From: Verrucomicrobiota bacterium
GTDB lineage: Bacteria > Verrucomicrobiota > Verrucomicrobiia > Limisphaerales > JACRJY01
Direction: 5' to 3'
Assembly: GCA_016235585.1 (NCBI GenBank)
Contig: JACRJY010000157.1
Location: 1-64,000, forward strand
Length of the DNA: 64,000 nt
The notes beneath the pieces were generated by a model, which made no database searches, was not told the DNA's origin, and worked only from the letters and a program-made list of their open reading frames with translations. Of this stretch, positions 38,252 to 47,640 are shown piece after piece (position 1 is the first letter of the stretch; the number at the start of each line of letters is the position of its first letter). The translations under genes were made by a program, and so were the position numbers.

Positions 38252-38322
38252 GGGAGGGCGGAGCACATTCAGCCCCGTCGTTATCGGATTTGTCACGGGT
38301 TCGAGTCCCGCCGCTCCCGCCA
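38252..38322 (+). pseudogene. degenerate tRNA-like sequence with intact 3' half
   Basis: ...TTGTCACGGGTTCGAGTCCCGCCGCTCCCGCCA nearly matches the 3' end of the tRNA-Asp at 16706; 5' half does not form a good cloverleaf. Confidence 0.55.
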
Positions 38323-38367
38323 TGCTTTTTGCCCCGCCTGCCCCGCTGTTTTGCGACGGGCGGACTT

Positions 38368-41300
38368 TCACTTGGCCGCTGGCGAAACCTTGCCCGTGCC
38401 GTCCTTCAAAGTTTCCAGATAGGCAATCAGGTCGGCGAACTGCGGAGCCGTCAGGCCCAGGTGCAGCCCGTCGGGCATCAGCGAGAGCGGGCTTGAGCGC
38501 GTGCTTTGAACCTCGGATTTTTGCAGCGTGACTATTTTCCCCTCCGTGTCCACCAGCGTGAGTTCGGTCGCGGTTTCCTGCCGCACGATGCCGGTTTTCA
38601 AATCGTCGCCGCGCAGCACGACCATCGTCTGCCGGTAGCCGTCCAGCACGCTGCGCGAGGGAAACGTCACCTCCTCGATCAGCTGCGCGCGGCTGTATTT
38701 CAGGCCGATGCCCGACAAGTCCGGCCCCGCGTCGCCGCCCTCGCCCGCCACGCGGTGGCATTTGATGCACGCCACGCCGGCCCGGTCGTTGAAAATCATC
38801 CGGCCCCCCGTCGCGTCGCCGGGATTGGCGAGCGCGAAATCCTCGTGCTTCATCTGCACCTTGCCCGGGGAAGTGCCGGAGAAGATCGGCCCCCGGCGCG
38901 CCGTGACGTTGCCGCCGTAAATCCCCCGCAGCTCGCTCAAGACCGCCGCCGGCAGGCGCGTGGCGCGGACGTGCGCCTCGATCTTCGGCAGCGCCTCGGC
39001 CTGGATGCGGCGGATCGCGTTGGCGCTGTGCGAATGCACCTTGACGTTCGGGCTTTGCAGCCCCTCCAGATAGACATGGACGGCGCGCACGTCCGGCATC
39101 GCGGCCAGCGCCAGCGCCGCCTCGTCGCGCGTGACGGGATCGGCGTAGGCGTGGAGCAGCGGTTCGACGGCGCTCTTCAGCTTCATCTGTCCGAGCAGTT
39201 CCACCGCCTGCTTGCGCGCCTCGGCATCGGCGGCGGGAGGGCTTGGCTCGGTGGGCGGGACCACGCGCGTCGCGCGGGTCAGCACCGGAGTGAGCGTGGC
39301 GGCGACCGGTTCGCCGCCAATTTTCGCGAGCGAGCCGCCCGCCGCCTGCCGGTCGCTCGCGTTCGGGCTGGAAAGCTGGCCGGTGAGCAGCGCGATGGCA
39401 TTGGTCGCGCGCGCCGCGCCGAGGGCTTCGAGCGCCTTGGTTTTGAAAATCGGCGGTGGCGAGCCTTGGGCGACGCGCAGAATCAGTTCGATCATGTTTG
39501 TCCCGCCGATGCGCCCCGCCGTCACGAGGGCTTCGGGCGTGAGCTCCGAGTTCGCCGCCGTGTCGTTGAGGATGGCGGTCACGATGGCCTCGCTCTGCGG
39601 CACGGCCTTGATGTCGCGCAGCGTTTCCAAAACCGTCTTTTTCAACGAAGTGTCGGTTTCGCGGGCGAACAATTCCCCCAAGTCCGCGCCCGCCCCGGAG
39701 TCGTCTGCCGTGCGGATGCCGTCCACGGCTGCGCGTCGGACAGCGGCGCTTCCGTCGTGCAGCGCGGCGCGCAGCGCCTCGAACGCGAGCGGCGTGCCGC
39801 TCCACTCGTTCGTGTCGCGCGGGCGCGGCGATCCGGCGGGCGTGGTGCTCCACCACGAGCCGTCCCACGGCGCGGGCGCACGGGCCAGCCCGGCGACGAA
39901 CGCGAGCGCGAACTGGCGCGTTTCAATCAGCGCGGCTTTCTTTGCCGCGAAGTTGGAAAGCGCCTGCACCACCGGCTCAAAATAACTTTCACGCAGCGCG
40001 AAGAACGTGCCTTCGCGCACGGCGGGCTTTTTGTGCTCCAACCCCTTCGTGATGGCCGCCCACGCGCGCGGTTCCGCGCGCCCGATGCGGTTCAGCGCGG
40101 TGAACACCGCGTAGCGCGCGAACAAATCTTTTTCATCCAGCACTTCGAGCAGCGCCGGCACGCTCGCCGGATCACCGATGCGCCCCAACGCCGTGGCCGA
40201 CTGGAAACGGACCGCCGCGTTCGGGTGGGCGAGCATTTTTTCCAGCGGCTTGCGGGCGTCCTTCACCCCGCGCCCGCCGGCCTGGCGGATGGCCTGCGCG
40301 CGGACGGACAGATCGGCGTCATTCAAAGTGGCGAGCAGTTCGCGCCGCGCGGCCTTGCCGCCGTCCAGCGCATCTAGTGCCCAAATCGCGTGCCAGCGCG
40401 CGGCGGGCGGGGCCTTGCGGTCGGTGAGCAGTGATTTCAGCGGGCGAATCGCGTCTTTGCGCTCGGCGAGACGGCGCTGGGCGACGAGCCGCACGGCTTG
40501 TGCGGAATGGCGCAGGCCTTGGATCAACTTCGCCGTGCTGACGCCCTCGGCACGGCCCATCGCGGCGCTGACGAACCAGTCGGGCCGGGGCGCGGCCTGG
40601 CTCGGGCCAGTGTAGGTGAACTTCAACAGCCGCCCCTTCTCCGAGTTTTCCTTCCAGTGATGATGATGCCAGTCCGCGACGACGAGGCTCAAGCCGTCCG
40701 GCGTGAACGTGATTCCGACGGGACGGAAATCTTTTTCGCCCACGCTGAAAAAATTCTCATTGGTCAGCACGCGAAAGCTCGCGCCGTCGCGCTCGACGCG
40801 GACGCGGCTGATTTGCCGCTTCGACCACTCGCCGAAGAACAGGTTGCCGCGATACTCGGCGGGCAGCGCGTCCTCGTTGTAGGCCGCCGCGCCCGTCGGG
40901 CCGCCACCGCCGTAGTCCGCCATCATCCAGAGCGTGTGGGGCTGGCGTGTCTTGTAATCGTAAGGGTAGCCGTAGTCGCCGCCGTCCACCATGTGCGAGA
41001 GGCGCGTCCACCAGCCCTGGCCGTCATCCGAGTTGTCGAGCGTGAACATCTCGTCCTCGGCGGTCATGGCGGTGTCGAGGAAGTTGCGCGTGCCGCGCGA
41101 GAAAACTTCCGCGCCCGTCGCGTCGGGGCGCATCCGCATGATGCCGCCGCGCAGATCCACTTTCCGCCCGTCCGGGCCGGTCATGCCGTGGATGCCCTTG
41201 TCGCCGGTGCAGAGGTAAAAATAACCGTCCATCGCGAGGCGGAAGCCGGACGGGATGTGGTCGTTCAGGCTCGGCAGCCACGGCTTGGAATTCGTGCAAT

Positions 41301-41709
41301 GAAACAAATCCTTCCGGTTCGCACCGACGCCATTGTGGTCGTCGAACACGGAGAACTTCGGCGCGTGATGGACGAACAGTTTGCCGTCGAGATACTGCAG
41401 GCCGAACACCGCGTAGAGATCCTCGGCGAACACCGTCACCGTGCCGTCGGGATGGAAGCAGAGCACGCGGTCAATCGGCGTCTCGCCGCCGGTGTTCTTG
41501 CCGTCCATGTAATCCTCGCCGACGAAGATGCGCCCGTCGGGCGCGCAGCAGACGACCGAGGGATAGCGCACCACGGGGCTTTCGGCGATGAGTTCGACCT
41601 TCCAGTCCGGCGGGCACTTCGGCAGGCCGGGGCCGGCGTCGGCGGCGCGCAGCGGCGCGCAGAGGACGCCGAGCGCGGTGAGGAGGGTGAGGCGGAGGAT
41701 TGTTTGCAC
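38368..41709 (-). CDS. PVC-type heme-binding CxxCH protein with HEAT-like repeats
   Basis: GTG start, VQTILRLTLLTALGVLCAPLRAADAGPGLPKCPPDWKVELIAESPVVRYPSVV...; C-terminal CIKCHRVAGEGGDAGPDLSGIGLKYSRAQLIEEVTFPS. Confidence 0.87.
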   Translation of the reverse strand: MQTILRLTLLTALGVLCAPLRAADAGPGLPKCPPDWKVELIAESPVVRYPSVVCCAPDGRIFVGEDYMDGKNTGGETPIDRVLCFHPDGTVTVFAEDLYAVFGLQYLDGKLFVHHAPKFSVFDDHNGVGANRKDLFHCTNSKPWLPSLNDHIPSGFRLAMDGYFYLCTGDKGIHGMTGPDGRKVDLRGGIMRMRPDATGAEVFSRGTRNFLDTAMTAEDEMFTLDNSDDGQGWWTRLSHMVDGGDYGYPYDYKTRQPHTLWMMADYGGGGPTGAAAYNEDALPAEYRGNLFFGEWSKRQISRVRVERDGASFRVLTNENFFSVGEKDFRPVGITFTPDGLSLVVADWHHHHWKENSEKGRLLKFTYTGPSQAAPRPDWFVSAAMGRAEGVSTAKLIQGLRHSAQAVRLVAQRRLAERKDAIRPLKSLLTDRKAPPAARWHAIWALDALDGGKAARRELLATLNDADLSVRAQAIRQAGGRGVKDARKPLEKMLAHPNAAVRFQSATALGRIGDPASVPALLEVLDEKDLFARYAVFTALNRIGRAEPRAWAAITKGLEHKKPAVREGTFFALRESYFEPVVQALSNFAAKKAALIETRQFALAFVAGLARAPAPWDGSWWSTTPAGSPRPRDTNEWSGTPLAFEALRAALHDGSAAVRRAAVDGIRTADDSGAGADLGELFARETDTSLKKTVLETLRDIKAVPQSEAIVTAILNDTAANSELTPEALVTAGRIGGTNMIELILRVAQGSPPPIFKTKALEALGAARATNAIALLTGQLSSPNASDRQAAGGSLAKIGGEPVAATLTPVLTRATRVVPPTEPSPPAADAEARKQAVELLGQMKLKSAVEPLLHAYADPVTRDEAALALAAMPDVRAVHVYLEGLQSPNVKVHSHSANAIRRIQAEALPKIEAHVRATRLPAAVLSELRGIYGGNVTARRGPIFSGTSPGKVQMKHEDFALANPGDATGGRMIFNDRAGVACIKCHRVAGEGGDAGPDLSGIGLKYSRAQLIEEVTFPSRSVLDGYRQTMVVLRGDDLKTGIVRQETATELTLVDTEGKIVTLQKSEVQSTRSSPLSLMPDGLHLGLTAPQFADLIAYLETLKDGTGKVSPAAK

Positions 41710-41920
41710 GCGGCGCGTCGTCGTTTCGCCTGAAGCTAGAAACTCGGCGCGCAAGAGTCGAAGGAATTATTCACCACGCCGGAGCGGGCATGAGTGGCGC
41801 AGGCGGGGCACAGCCTCGCTTTGCTTCCAATAAGTGGAGCGGGCGGCGCCGCCGGTTCCAAACCTCGGCCCCGTGTCGTGTTCATCCGAAAGGGTGCCGA
41901 TGGGAGCAACTCATGAAGGC

Positions 41921-41949
41921 TTGACAGCTTGGCTTTGCAATGCAAAGTA
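41921..41949 (+). promoter_or_regulatory. promoter with operator-like palindrome in the spacer
   Basis: TTGACA (-35) at 41921; CTTTGCAATGCAAAG at 41933-41947; ATG at 41956. Confidence 0.6.
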
Positions 41950-41955
41950 TCCGTC

Positions 41956-42582
41956 ATGGACACCAACGCCGCCGCTGAAAACCTCCAGGTCATCCGCACG
42001 CTTATGGAACGCTCGGCGCTCTACCGCCGCGCGCTCGCGCCGGTGATGACTTTCGCCGGGGCGACCGGCCTCGTGGCGGCGGCGCTCGGCTGGCTGCTCA
42101 AGATCGGGCAGCCGCGCGCGTTCACGCTGTATTGGCTGGCCGTGAGCGTCGTCGCGCTGGCCGGGGTTTTTCTCATTTCGCGGCAGCAGGCGCTGAAAGA
42201 CAAAGAACCGTTCTGGTCGCCGCCCGCGCGGCGGGTGACGCAGGCGATTTTGCCGCCGCTGTTCCTTGGACTCATGGCGGCTTTGATGCTCGGCCTGCCG
42301 TCCGGAAACAGTCCGGTTCCCGCCTGGTGGCTGCCGCCGGGCTGGATGGCGCTCTACGGCTGCGCGCTGCACGCCGCCGGATTTTTCACCGCACGCGGGA
42401 TGCGCTGGCTCGGCTGGGCCTTCATTCTGGCTGGCAGCGCCTGTTTTTTCGCACTTGGACAATTGAGCATAGCCCCGTCACCTTTTCAGGCGCACGCGCT
42501 CATGGGCGGCGCTTTTGGCGGCCTGCACCTCGCGGCGGGACTTTACCTGTATGCCACCGAGCGAAATGGGAAAACGGCGTGA
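41956..42582 (+). CDS. membrane protein of unknown function
   Basis: MDTNAAAENLQVIRTLMERSALYRRALAPVMTFAGATGLVAAALGWLLKIGQPR...; several TMs. Confidence 0.8.
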   Translation: MDTNAAAENLQVIRTLMERSALYRRALAPVMTFAGATGLVAAALGWLLKIGQPRAFTLYWLAVSVVALAGVFLISRQQALKDKEPFWSPPARRVTQAILPPLFLGLMAALMLGLPSGNSPVPAWWLPPGWMALYGCALHAAGFFTARGMRWLGWAFILAGSACFFALGQLSIAPSPFQAHALMGGAFGGLHLAAGLYLYATERNGKTA

Positions 42583-42887
42583 ACCCCGAACCGTTCCTCA
42601 ACCTCGACCGGGTCATCCACGAGAAGGGGCGGCTGGCTATCATGTCGCTCCTCGCCGCGTCGGACGGGCTTTCTTTCACTGAAATGCGCGACACGCTTCA
42701 AATGACCGACGGCAACGTGACCGCCCATCTGCGGACCCTCCACGACGCCGGCTACGTGGCTTTCACCAAGTCGCTGGAGGGCGCGCGCCCGCTCACCACC
42801 TCCACGCTTACCGCCAAGGGTCGCAAGGCCTTCGCCGAATACGTTGACCTGCTGGATCAAATCGTCCGGCAGACGAAGGGAAAATAA
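42579..42887 (+). CDS. winged-helix transcriptional regulator (ArsR/MarR-like)
   Basis: MNPEPFLNLDRVIHEKGRLAIMSLLAASDGLSFTEMRDTLQMTDGNVTAHLRTLHDAGYVAFTKS; GTG start overlaps the preceding stop. Confidence 0.87.
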   Translation: MNPEPFLNLDRVIHEKGRLAIMSLLAASDGLSFTEMRDTLQMTDGNVTAHLRTLHDAGYVAFTKSLEGARPLTTSTLTAKGRKAFAEYVDLLDQIVRQTKGK

Positions 42888-42931
42888 TATCTCCGAAAGT
42901 TTGAACGAATTGAAACCGCCTTGGTCTTTAG

Positions 42932-42946
42932 CTTTGTAATGCAAAG
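42932..42946 (+). promoter_or_regulatory. second operator-like palindrome, upstream of ispH
   Basis: CTTTGTAATGCAAAG, 14/15 identical to 41933-41947. Confidence 0.6.
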
Positions 42947-42978
42947 TGAAAGAAACTGGCAACCCGCCAACTGACAGC

Positions 42979-43866
42979 ATGAAAATCCTTCGCGCCACCC
43001 ATCTCGGAATGTGCTTCGGCGTCCGCGACGCCATTGCGCTCGCCCGGCAGCAGGCCGCCGCCGGGCCGCTGACCATCCTCGGCGACCTCGTCCACAACGA
43101 AACCGTGCTCGCCGACCTGCGTTCGCGCGGCATCCGCATCGAGCGCGACGCGGCGGGCATCACCACGCCCACGGTGATGATCACCGCGCATGGTGCGTCG
43201 GACGCCGCCATGGCGCGGGTGCGGACGCGCGGCCTGAACGTCGTCGAGGCAACGTGCCCGCTCGTCCACTTCGCGCACCGCGAGCTGCGGCGGCTGGTGA
43301 AGGAGGGATTTCACCCCGTCATCATCGGCCAGCGCGACCATGTCGAGGTGCGCGGCATGACGGAGGATTTGGCGGAGTTCGACGTGGTGCTCACGCCGGT
43401 GGAGGTGGGGCAGTTGAGCGGGCGGCGGCGCTTCGGCGTCGTCGCCCAGACCACCCAGCCCATTACCCGTGTGCGCGAGCTGGTCACGCTCCTCCAGCGA
43501 CGCTTTCCCAATTCAGAAGTTCGCTTCGCCGACACGGTCTGCCAGCCGACCAAGCAGCGTCAGGCCGCCGCCGAGGAACTCGCGCGGCAGTGCGACGTGG
43601 TCGTCGTCATCGGGGGCGCGCACAGCAACAACACGCGCGAACTCGCCGCCACTTGCGCGCGTTTCTGCCCGCGCGTGCATCATGTGCATGGCGCGGCGGA
43701 TCTGCGCGGCGAGTGGTTCACCGGCGCGGAAACCGTCGGCCTCACCGCCGGCACGAGCACGCCGGACGCGGTGGTTGCGGGTGTGGAAGCTGCGCTCCGC
43801 CGCATCGCTGAATCTGAATTTCACCTGGATCCGCATACCATGGAATTGGCGTCACAAGCTGCCTGA
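42979..43866 (+). CDS. ispH: 4-hydroxy-3-methylbut-2-enyl diphosphate reductase
   Basis: MKILRATHLGMCFGVRDAIALARQ...LGDLVHNETVLADLRSRGI...VVEATCPLV...VIGGAHSNNTREL. Confidence 0.93.
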   Translation: MKILRATHLGMCFGVRDAIALARQQAAAGPLTILGDLVHNETVLADLRSRGIRIERDAAGITTPTVMITAHGASDAAMARVRTRGLNVVEATCPLVHFAHRELRRLVKEGFHPVIIGQRDHVEVRGMTEDLAEFDVVLTPVEVGQLSGRRRFGVVAQTTQPITRVRELVTLLQRRFPNSEVRFADTVCQPTKQRQAAAEELARQCDVVVVIGGAHSNNTRELAATCARFCPRVHHVHGAADLRGEWFTGAETVGLTAGTSTPDAVVAGVEAALRRIAESEFHLDPHTMELASQAA

Positions 43867-43883
43867 TTGACGCGACCTCACTC

Positions 43884-44612
43884 ATGAATACTGCCGTTCA
43901 AGTTACGCAAATCCCCGTCCTCCTGCGCGGTGAGACAAAGTCGGTCGTTGCTTGGATTCGCCAATGGGACTGGTCGCGCGTGCGCGCCTGGGTGGCCGTC
44001 ACGGTGCTGGGCGCGGCGCTCTTCGGCGCGGCCATCGGCTGGTGGCGCGCGCCGCTGCAGGCGTTCTACACGGCGGCCAAGTTTCCTCTCGTGCTCCTGC
44101 TCACCGCGCTCGGCAATGCCGTGCTCAACGCCATGCTTGCGCCGCTGCTGGGCGTGAACATGGGCCTGCGCCAGTCGCTGCTCGCGGTGCTGATGAGCTT
44201 CACCATCGCGGCGGCGATTCTCGGGGCGTTTGCCCCGCTCCAGTTCTTCGTCGCGTGGAATGTCCCTTCGTTCAACCTCGAACTGCGCTCGGCGTTTCTG
44301 GGCTACCGGTTCATGCAGTTTGCCACCGTGTCGTTCATCGCGTTTGCCGGCGTGATGGCGAACGTGCGGCTGCTGCCGCTGCTGCGCGCCCACGCGGAGA
44401 CGGACGCGGCGGCGCTGCGCGTCCTGTTTGCCTGGCTGGCGGGCAATCTTTTTCTGGGCAGTCAAATCTGCTGGGTGCTTCGCCCGTTTGTCGGCCTGCC
44501 GCAAGCCCCGGTTGAGTTTCTTGGGCCAGGTTTGTTTCAGGGCAGTTTTTACGAAGAGGTCTTTCAAGCCTTGCGTGCAGTGCTGCTCCAGCAGGCGGAG
44601 GTCGGATTGTGA
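43884..44612 (+). CDS. membrane protein of unknown function, tandem paralog 1
   Basis: TALGNAVLNAMLAPLLGVNMGLRQSLLAVLMSFTIAAAILGA...CWVLRPFVGLPQAPVEFL...GSFYEEVF. Confidence 0.82.
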   Translation: MNTAVQVTQIPVLLRGETKSVVAWIRQWDWSRVRAWVAVTVLGAALFGAAIGWWRAPLQAFYTAAKFPLVLLLTALGNAVLNAMLAPLLGVNMGLRQSLLAVLMSFTIAAAILGAFAPLQFFVAWNVPSFNLELRSAFLGYRFMQFATVSFIAFAGVMANVRLLPLLRAHAETDAAALRVLFAWLAGNLFLGSQICWVLRPFVGLPQAPVEFLGPGLFQGSFYEEVFQALRAVLLQQAEVGL

Positions 44613-45319
44613 GCGTGGCAGTCACCGAACTGCGACAGGTTCCGGCGTTGCTTCGGGGCGAGGCGGAGTCCGCCGCAGTCTGGACGGAGACGTGCGATGC
44701 GCCCCGCGTGGCGATGTGGCTGGCAGTGACAATTGGCGGCTCGGCGGCTTTTGGCGCGGCGATGGGCTGGTGGCGCGCGCCGGAACAGGCACTTTACACA
44801 GCGGTGAAGTTTCCGCTGGTCATCCTGCTCACCGCGCTGGGCAATGCGGTGCTGAACGCCATGCTCGCACCGCTGCTGGGGGTAAACATCGGCCTGCGGC
44901 AGTCGCTGCTCGCCGTGCTGATGAGCTTCACCATCGCGGCGGCAATCCTCGGCGCGGCCAGCCCGCTGCTGGCCTTTGTCGTCTGGAATACACCGCCGCT
45001 GGCGGAGCGCGCGAGCGCCGGCGGGGCGCACGCCTTCCTGCTGCTGACCATCGTGGTCATCATCGCCTTCGCGGGCGTGGCGGCGAATCTGCGCCTCCTC
45101 CAAATGCTGCGCCGCCTCGGCGGCGGCGCGGGCGCGGCCCGGCGCGTGTTGTTCGCCTGGCTGGCGGGCAACCTGTTCCTCGGCAGCCAGCTTTCCTGGA
45201 TGCTGCGGCCGTTCATCGGCTCACCGGGGCTTTCCGTGCAGTTCCTCCGCGACGATCCGCTCAAGGGAAGTTTCTACGAGGCGGTTTTCCATGCCATCCG
45301 GCGGCTCTTTCTCGACTGA
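44609..45319 (+). CDS. membrane protein of unknown function, tandem paralog 2
   Basis: TALGNAVLNAMLAPLLGVNIGLRQSLLAVLMSFTIAAAILGA...SWMLRPFIGSPGLSVQFL...GSFYEAVF; 4-bp overlap with paralog 1. Confidence 0.82.
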   Translation: MSVAVTELRQVPALLRGEAESAAVWTETCDAPRVAMWLAVTIGGSAAFGAAMGWWRAPEQALYTAVKFPLVILLTALGNAVLNAMLAPLLGVNIGLRQSLLAVLMSFTIAAAILGAASPLLAFVVWNTPPLAERASAGGAHAFLLLTIVVIIAFAGVAANLRLLQMLRRLGGGAGAARRVLFAWLAGNLFLGSQLSWMLRPFIGSPGLSVQFLRDDPLKGSFYEAVFHAIRRLFLD

Positions 45320-45340
45320 ACCATCAACACAATAACAAAC

Positions 45341-46147
45341 ATGAGCGACATGAACAACACTCCACCTCTCCCGCCTCAACCCAGCAATTCCGAACCGGCT
45401 TCAACCCCCACGCCACCGCCCGCCGCGCCCGGCGCAGTGCCGCCGCTGTTTGGCGCGCCGGGAACCGATCCGGCGGATCGAGTTCCCATCACAAATATGT
45501 TTGGCGCCAGCGAAGCGTTGCTGCGCCATCCACGACGGATTTGGTTCCAACTCACGCAGTCCGGCCAGTTGCATCTGACGCTGGCGCTGCTCGGCATCGC
45601 CCTCGGCTGCGCGCTGGTCTACGGCTTTGTCGTGGGAACTTTTTCCGGGCAGGATCAACTTTGGGCCGCGCCGGTGAAGATTGCCGCCGGGCTGCTCATC
45701 TCCGGCCTCATCTGTCTGCCGAGCCTCTACATCTTCTCGTGCCTCGGCGGCGCGAACACCCGGCTGCTGGAAGTCTGCGGCCTCGTCGCCGGCCTGCTCG
45801 CGCTGCTGGCGGTGCTGCTCATCGGGTTTGCGCCAGTAGCGTGGATTTTCTCTCAAAGCACCGAGTCGGTCGCCGCCATGGGCGCGCTGCACCTGGCCTT
45901 TGCCGCCATTGCGACGGGTTTCGGCCTTAAGTTTCTCGCGCTCGGCTTTCGCGAACTCAACGCGCGGTTCAGTGGCGGCCTGCGCGTGTGGGCGGCCGTC
46001 TTCGTGCTCGTGCTCCTGCAAATGACCACGGCGCTCCGCCCGCTGATCGGCACCAGCGACTCGTTCCTGCCGTCCGAGAAGAAGTTCTTTCTCGCTCACT
46101 GGTTTGATACGCTGGACAAAGACAGCCGCACGGGAAACCCGCGCTGA
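45341..46147 (+). CDS. membrane protein of unknown function with N-terminal Pro-rich region
   Basis: PPLPPQPSNSEPASTPTPPPAAPGAVPPLFG...several TMs...TTALRPLIGTSD. Confidence 0.78.
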   Translation: MSDMNNTPPLPPQPSNSEPASTPTPPPAAPGAVPPLFGAPGTDPADRVPITNMFGASEALLRHPRRIWFQLTQSGQLHLTLALLGIALGCALVYGFVVGTFSGQDQLWAAPVKIAAGLLISGLICLPSLYIFSCLGGANTRLLEVCGLVAGLLALLAVLLIGFAPVAWIFSQSTESVAAMGALHLAFAAIATGFGLKFLALGFRELNARFSGGLRVWAAVFVLVLLQMTTALRPLIGTSDSFLPSEKKFFLAHWFDTLDKDSRTGNPR

Positions 46148-46149
46148 CC

Positions 46150-46674
46150 ATGACTGACCGCGAACGCCAACTCCTCCTCCGCCTCCGCGCGTGGACGCTC
46201 CTGTTCATCCTCGGCCTCGTGTTGAGCGGCGCGACGGCGATTCCGCTGGAGACGGAACTCCACTGGCTCGTGAAATGGACAGGCGCGGAATCGTTGGTGA
46301 AATCGCCCGCATCCACGGACGCGCCGGGCTGGGCAGTGTGGCTCGTGCGCGTGCGCGACGCCTTGGTGGAAACCGGCGCGAAGCATCCGTTCCTCGCCTA
46401 CGGCTACGACTGGCTGGCGTTCGGGCATTTCGTCATCGCGCTGGCCTTCGTCGGTGCATGGCGCGACCCGGTGCGGAACATATGGCTGTTCGACTTCGGC
46501 CTCATGGCGTGCGCGCTGGTGATTCCATTCGCGCTCATTTTCGGCGGCGCACGCGGCATTCCGCTTTACTGGCGGTTGATTGACTGCTCGTTCGGCGTCA
46601 TCGGCGCAATCCCGTTGTGGTTGTGCCGGAGGTGGACGCTGGAATTGGAGAAGCTCGCCGTGTCCGCCAAATGA
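46150..46674 (+). CDS. membrane protein of unknown function
   Basis: MTDRERQLLLRLRAWTLLFILGLVLSGATAIPLETELHWLVKW... Confidence 0.75.
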   Translation: MTDRERQLLLRLRAWTLLFILGLVLSGATAIPLETELHWLVKWTGAESLVKSPASTDAPGWAVWLVRVRDALVETGAKHPFLAYGYDWLAFGHFVIALAFVGAWRDPVRNIWLFDFGLMACALVIPFALIFGGARGIPLYWRLIDCSFGVIGAIPLWLCRRWTLELEKLAVSAK

Positions 46675-46773
46675 TTTTCGCCTGCACAGTTTTGCTTCCA
46701 CGCTGAATCCCCTTGCCACGCGCGGGGGCATTCGTTACCCCAAGGCACGCGCCGCGTTCACTCGCGCCGCACC

Positions 46774-47631
46774 ATGAGCGAGAGCCGTTCCCAAGCCCCG
46801 TGGCAGCCGCTGACTTTCGGCGGCGTGGCGGCGTTTGCGCGCGCGCCGTTGGGACGGCTGCTGCTGGTGGAGTCGTTCTTCGCCGCGCTCGCCGCCGCCG
46901 CCGTGATGGTCGTGATTCACGCGGGCTGGAGTTCCGTGGTGGAACAGGCCATCAACGGCCTGCCCGACCAAGGCATCCTCTCCGCCGGGAAACTGGACTG
47001 GAGCGGCGGCTCGCCCGCCGTGCTCGCGGAAAACCCTCTGCTCGCGCTGGTCGTGGATTTGGAACACGACGGCGGCACGGGCCAGGTGGCGGATTTGCAA
47101 ATCGAATTCGGGCGGACGGATTTCCGCCTCGCGTCCTCGGCGGGCTACTACGTCGCGATGTCGTATCCCGACGCGTGGGGCACGCCCTTCAACCGCCGTG
47201 CGCTGGAACCGTGGTGGGGCGCGTGGAAGCCCGTGATTCTCGTCGGCGCGGGCGTGGCGGTGTATCTCTGGCTCATGCTCACGTGGGCGGGGCTGGGGCT
47301 GATCTATTCCTTCGCCGTGCGGGGCATCGCGTTCTATTCGGATCGCGAAGCGGGACGGGCGCGGGCCTGGCGCGTGGGCGCGGCGGCGCTGATGCCGGGC
47401 TGCCTGCTCATCAGTGCGGCGCTCCTGCTCTACGGCCTGCAACAACTGCCGCTGCTCGGCCTGCTGCTGGCCTTCGCGCTGCATCTGGTTCTTGGCTGGG
47501 TCTATGTGGTGGGCGCGGCGTTCTGCCTGCCGAAGATTCAGGTGAAGGAAAAGCTGGCGGGAAACCCCTTCGCGCAATCCGGCGACACGCCTTCCGCCCC
47601 GGAGAAGAAAAAGAATCCGTTCACCTCGTAG
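46774..47631 (+). CDS. membrane protein of unknown function
   Basis: MSESRSQAPWQPLTFGGVAAFARAPLGRLLLVESFFAALAAAAVMVVIHAGW... Confidence 0.75.
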   Translation: MSESRSQAPWQPLTFGGVAAFARAPLGRLLLVESFFAALAAAAVMVVIHAGWSSVVEQAINGLPDQGILSAGKLDWSGGSPAVLAENPLLALVVDLEHDGGTGQVADLQIEFGRTDFRLASSAGYYVAMSYPDAWGTPFNRRALEPWWGAWKPVILVGAGVAVYLWLMLTWAGLGLIYSFAVRGIAFYSDREAGRARAWRVGAAALMPGCLLISAALLLYGLQQLPLLGLLLAFALHLVLGWVYVVGAAFCLPKIQVKEKLAGNPFAQSGDTPSAPEKKKNPFTS

Positions 47632-47640
47632 CAGACCTTC

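Noticed and set aside
37938-38322. tmRNA (ssrA) gene
   Set aside because: The 3' end resembles a tRNA arm, but no matching 5' GGGAGCG acceptor strand or tag reading frame was found at the expected distance
38506-40377. 623-aa plus-strand ORF
   Set aside because: Antisense of the 38368-41709 heme protein; composition typical of shadow ORFs
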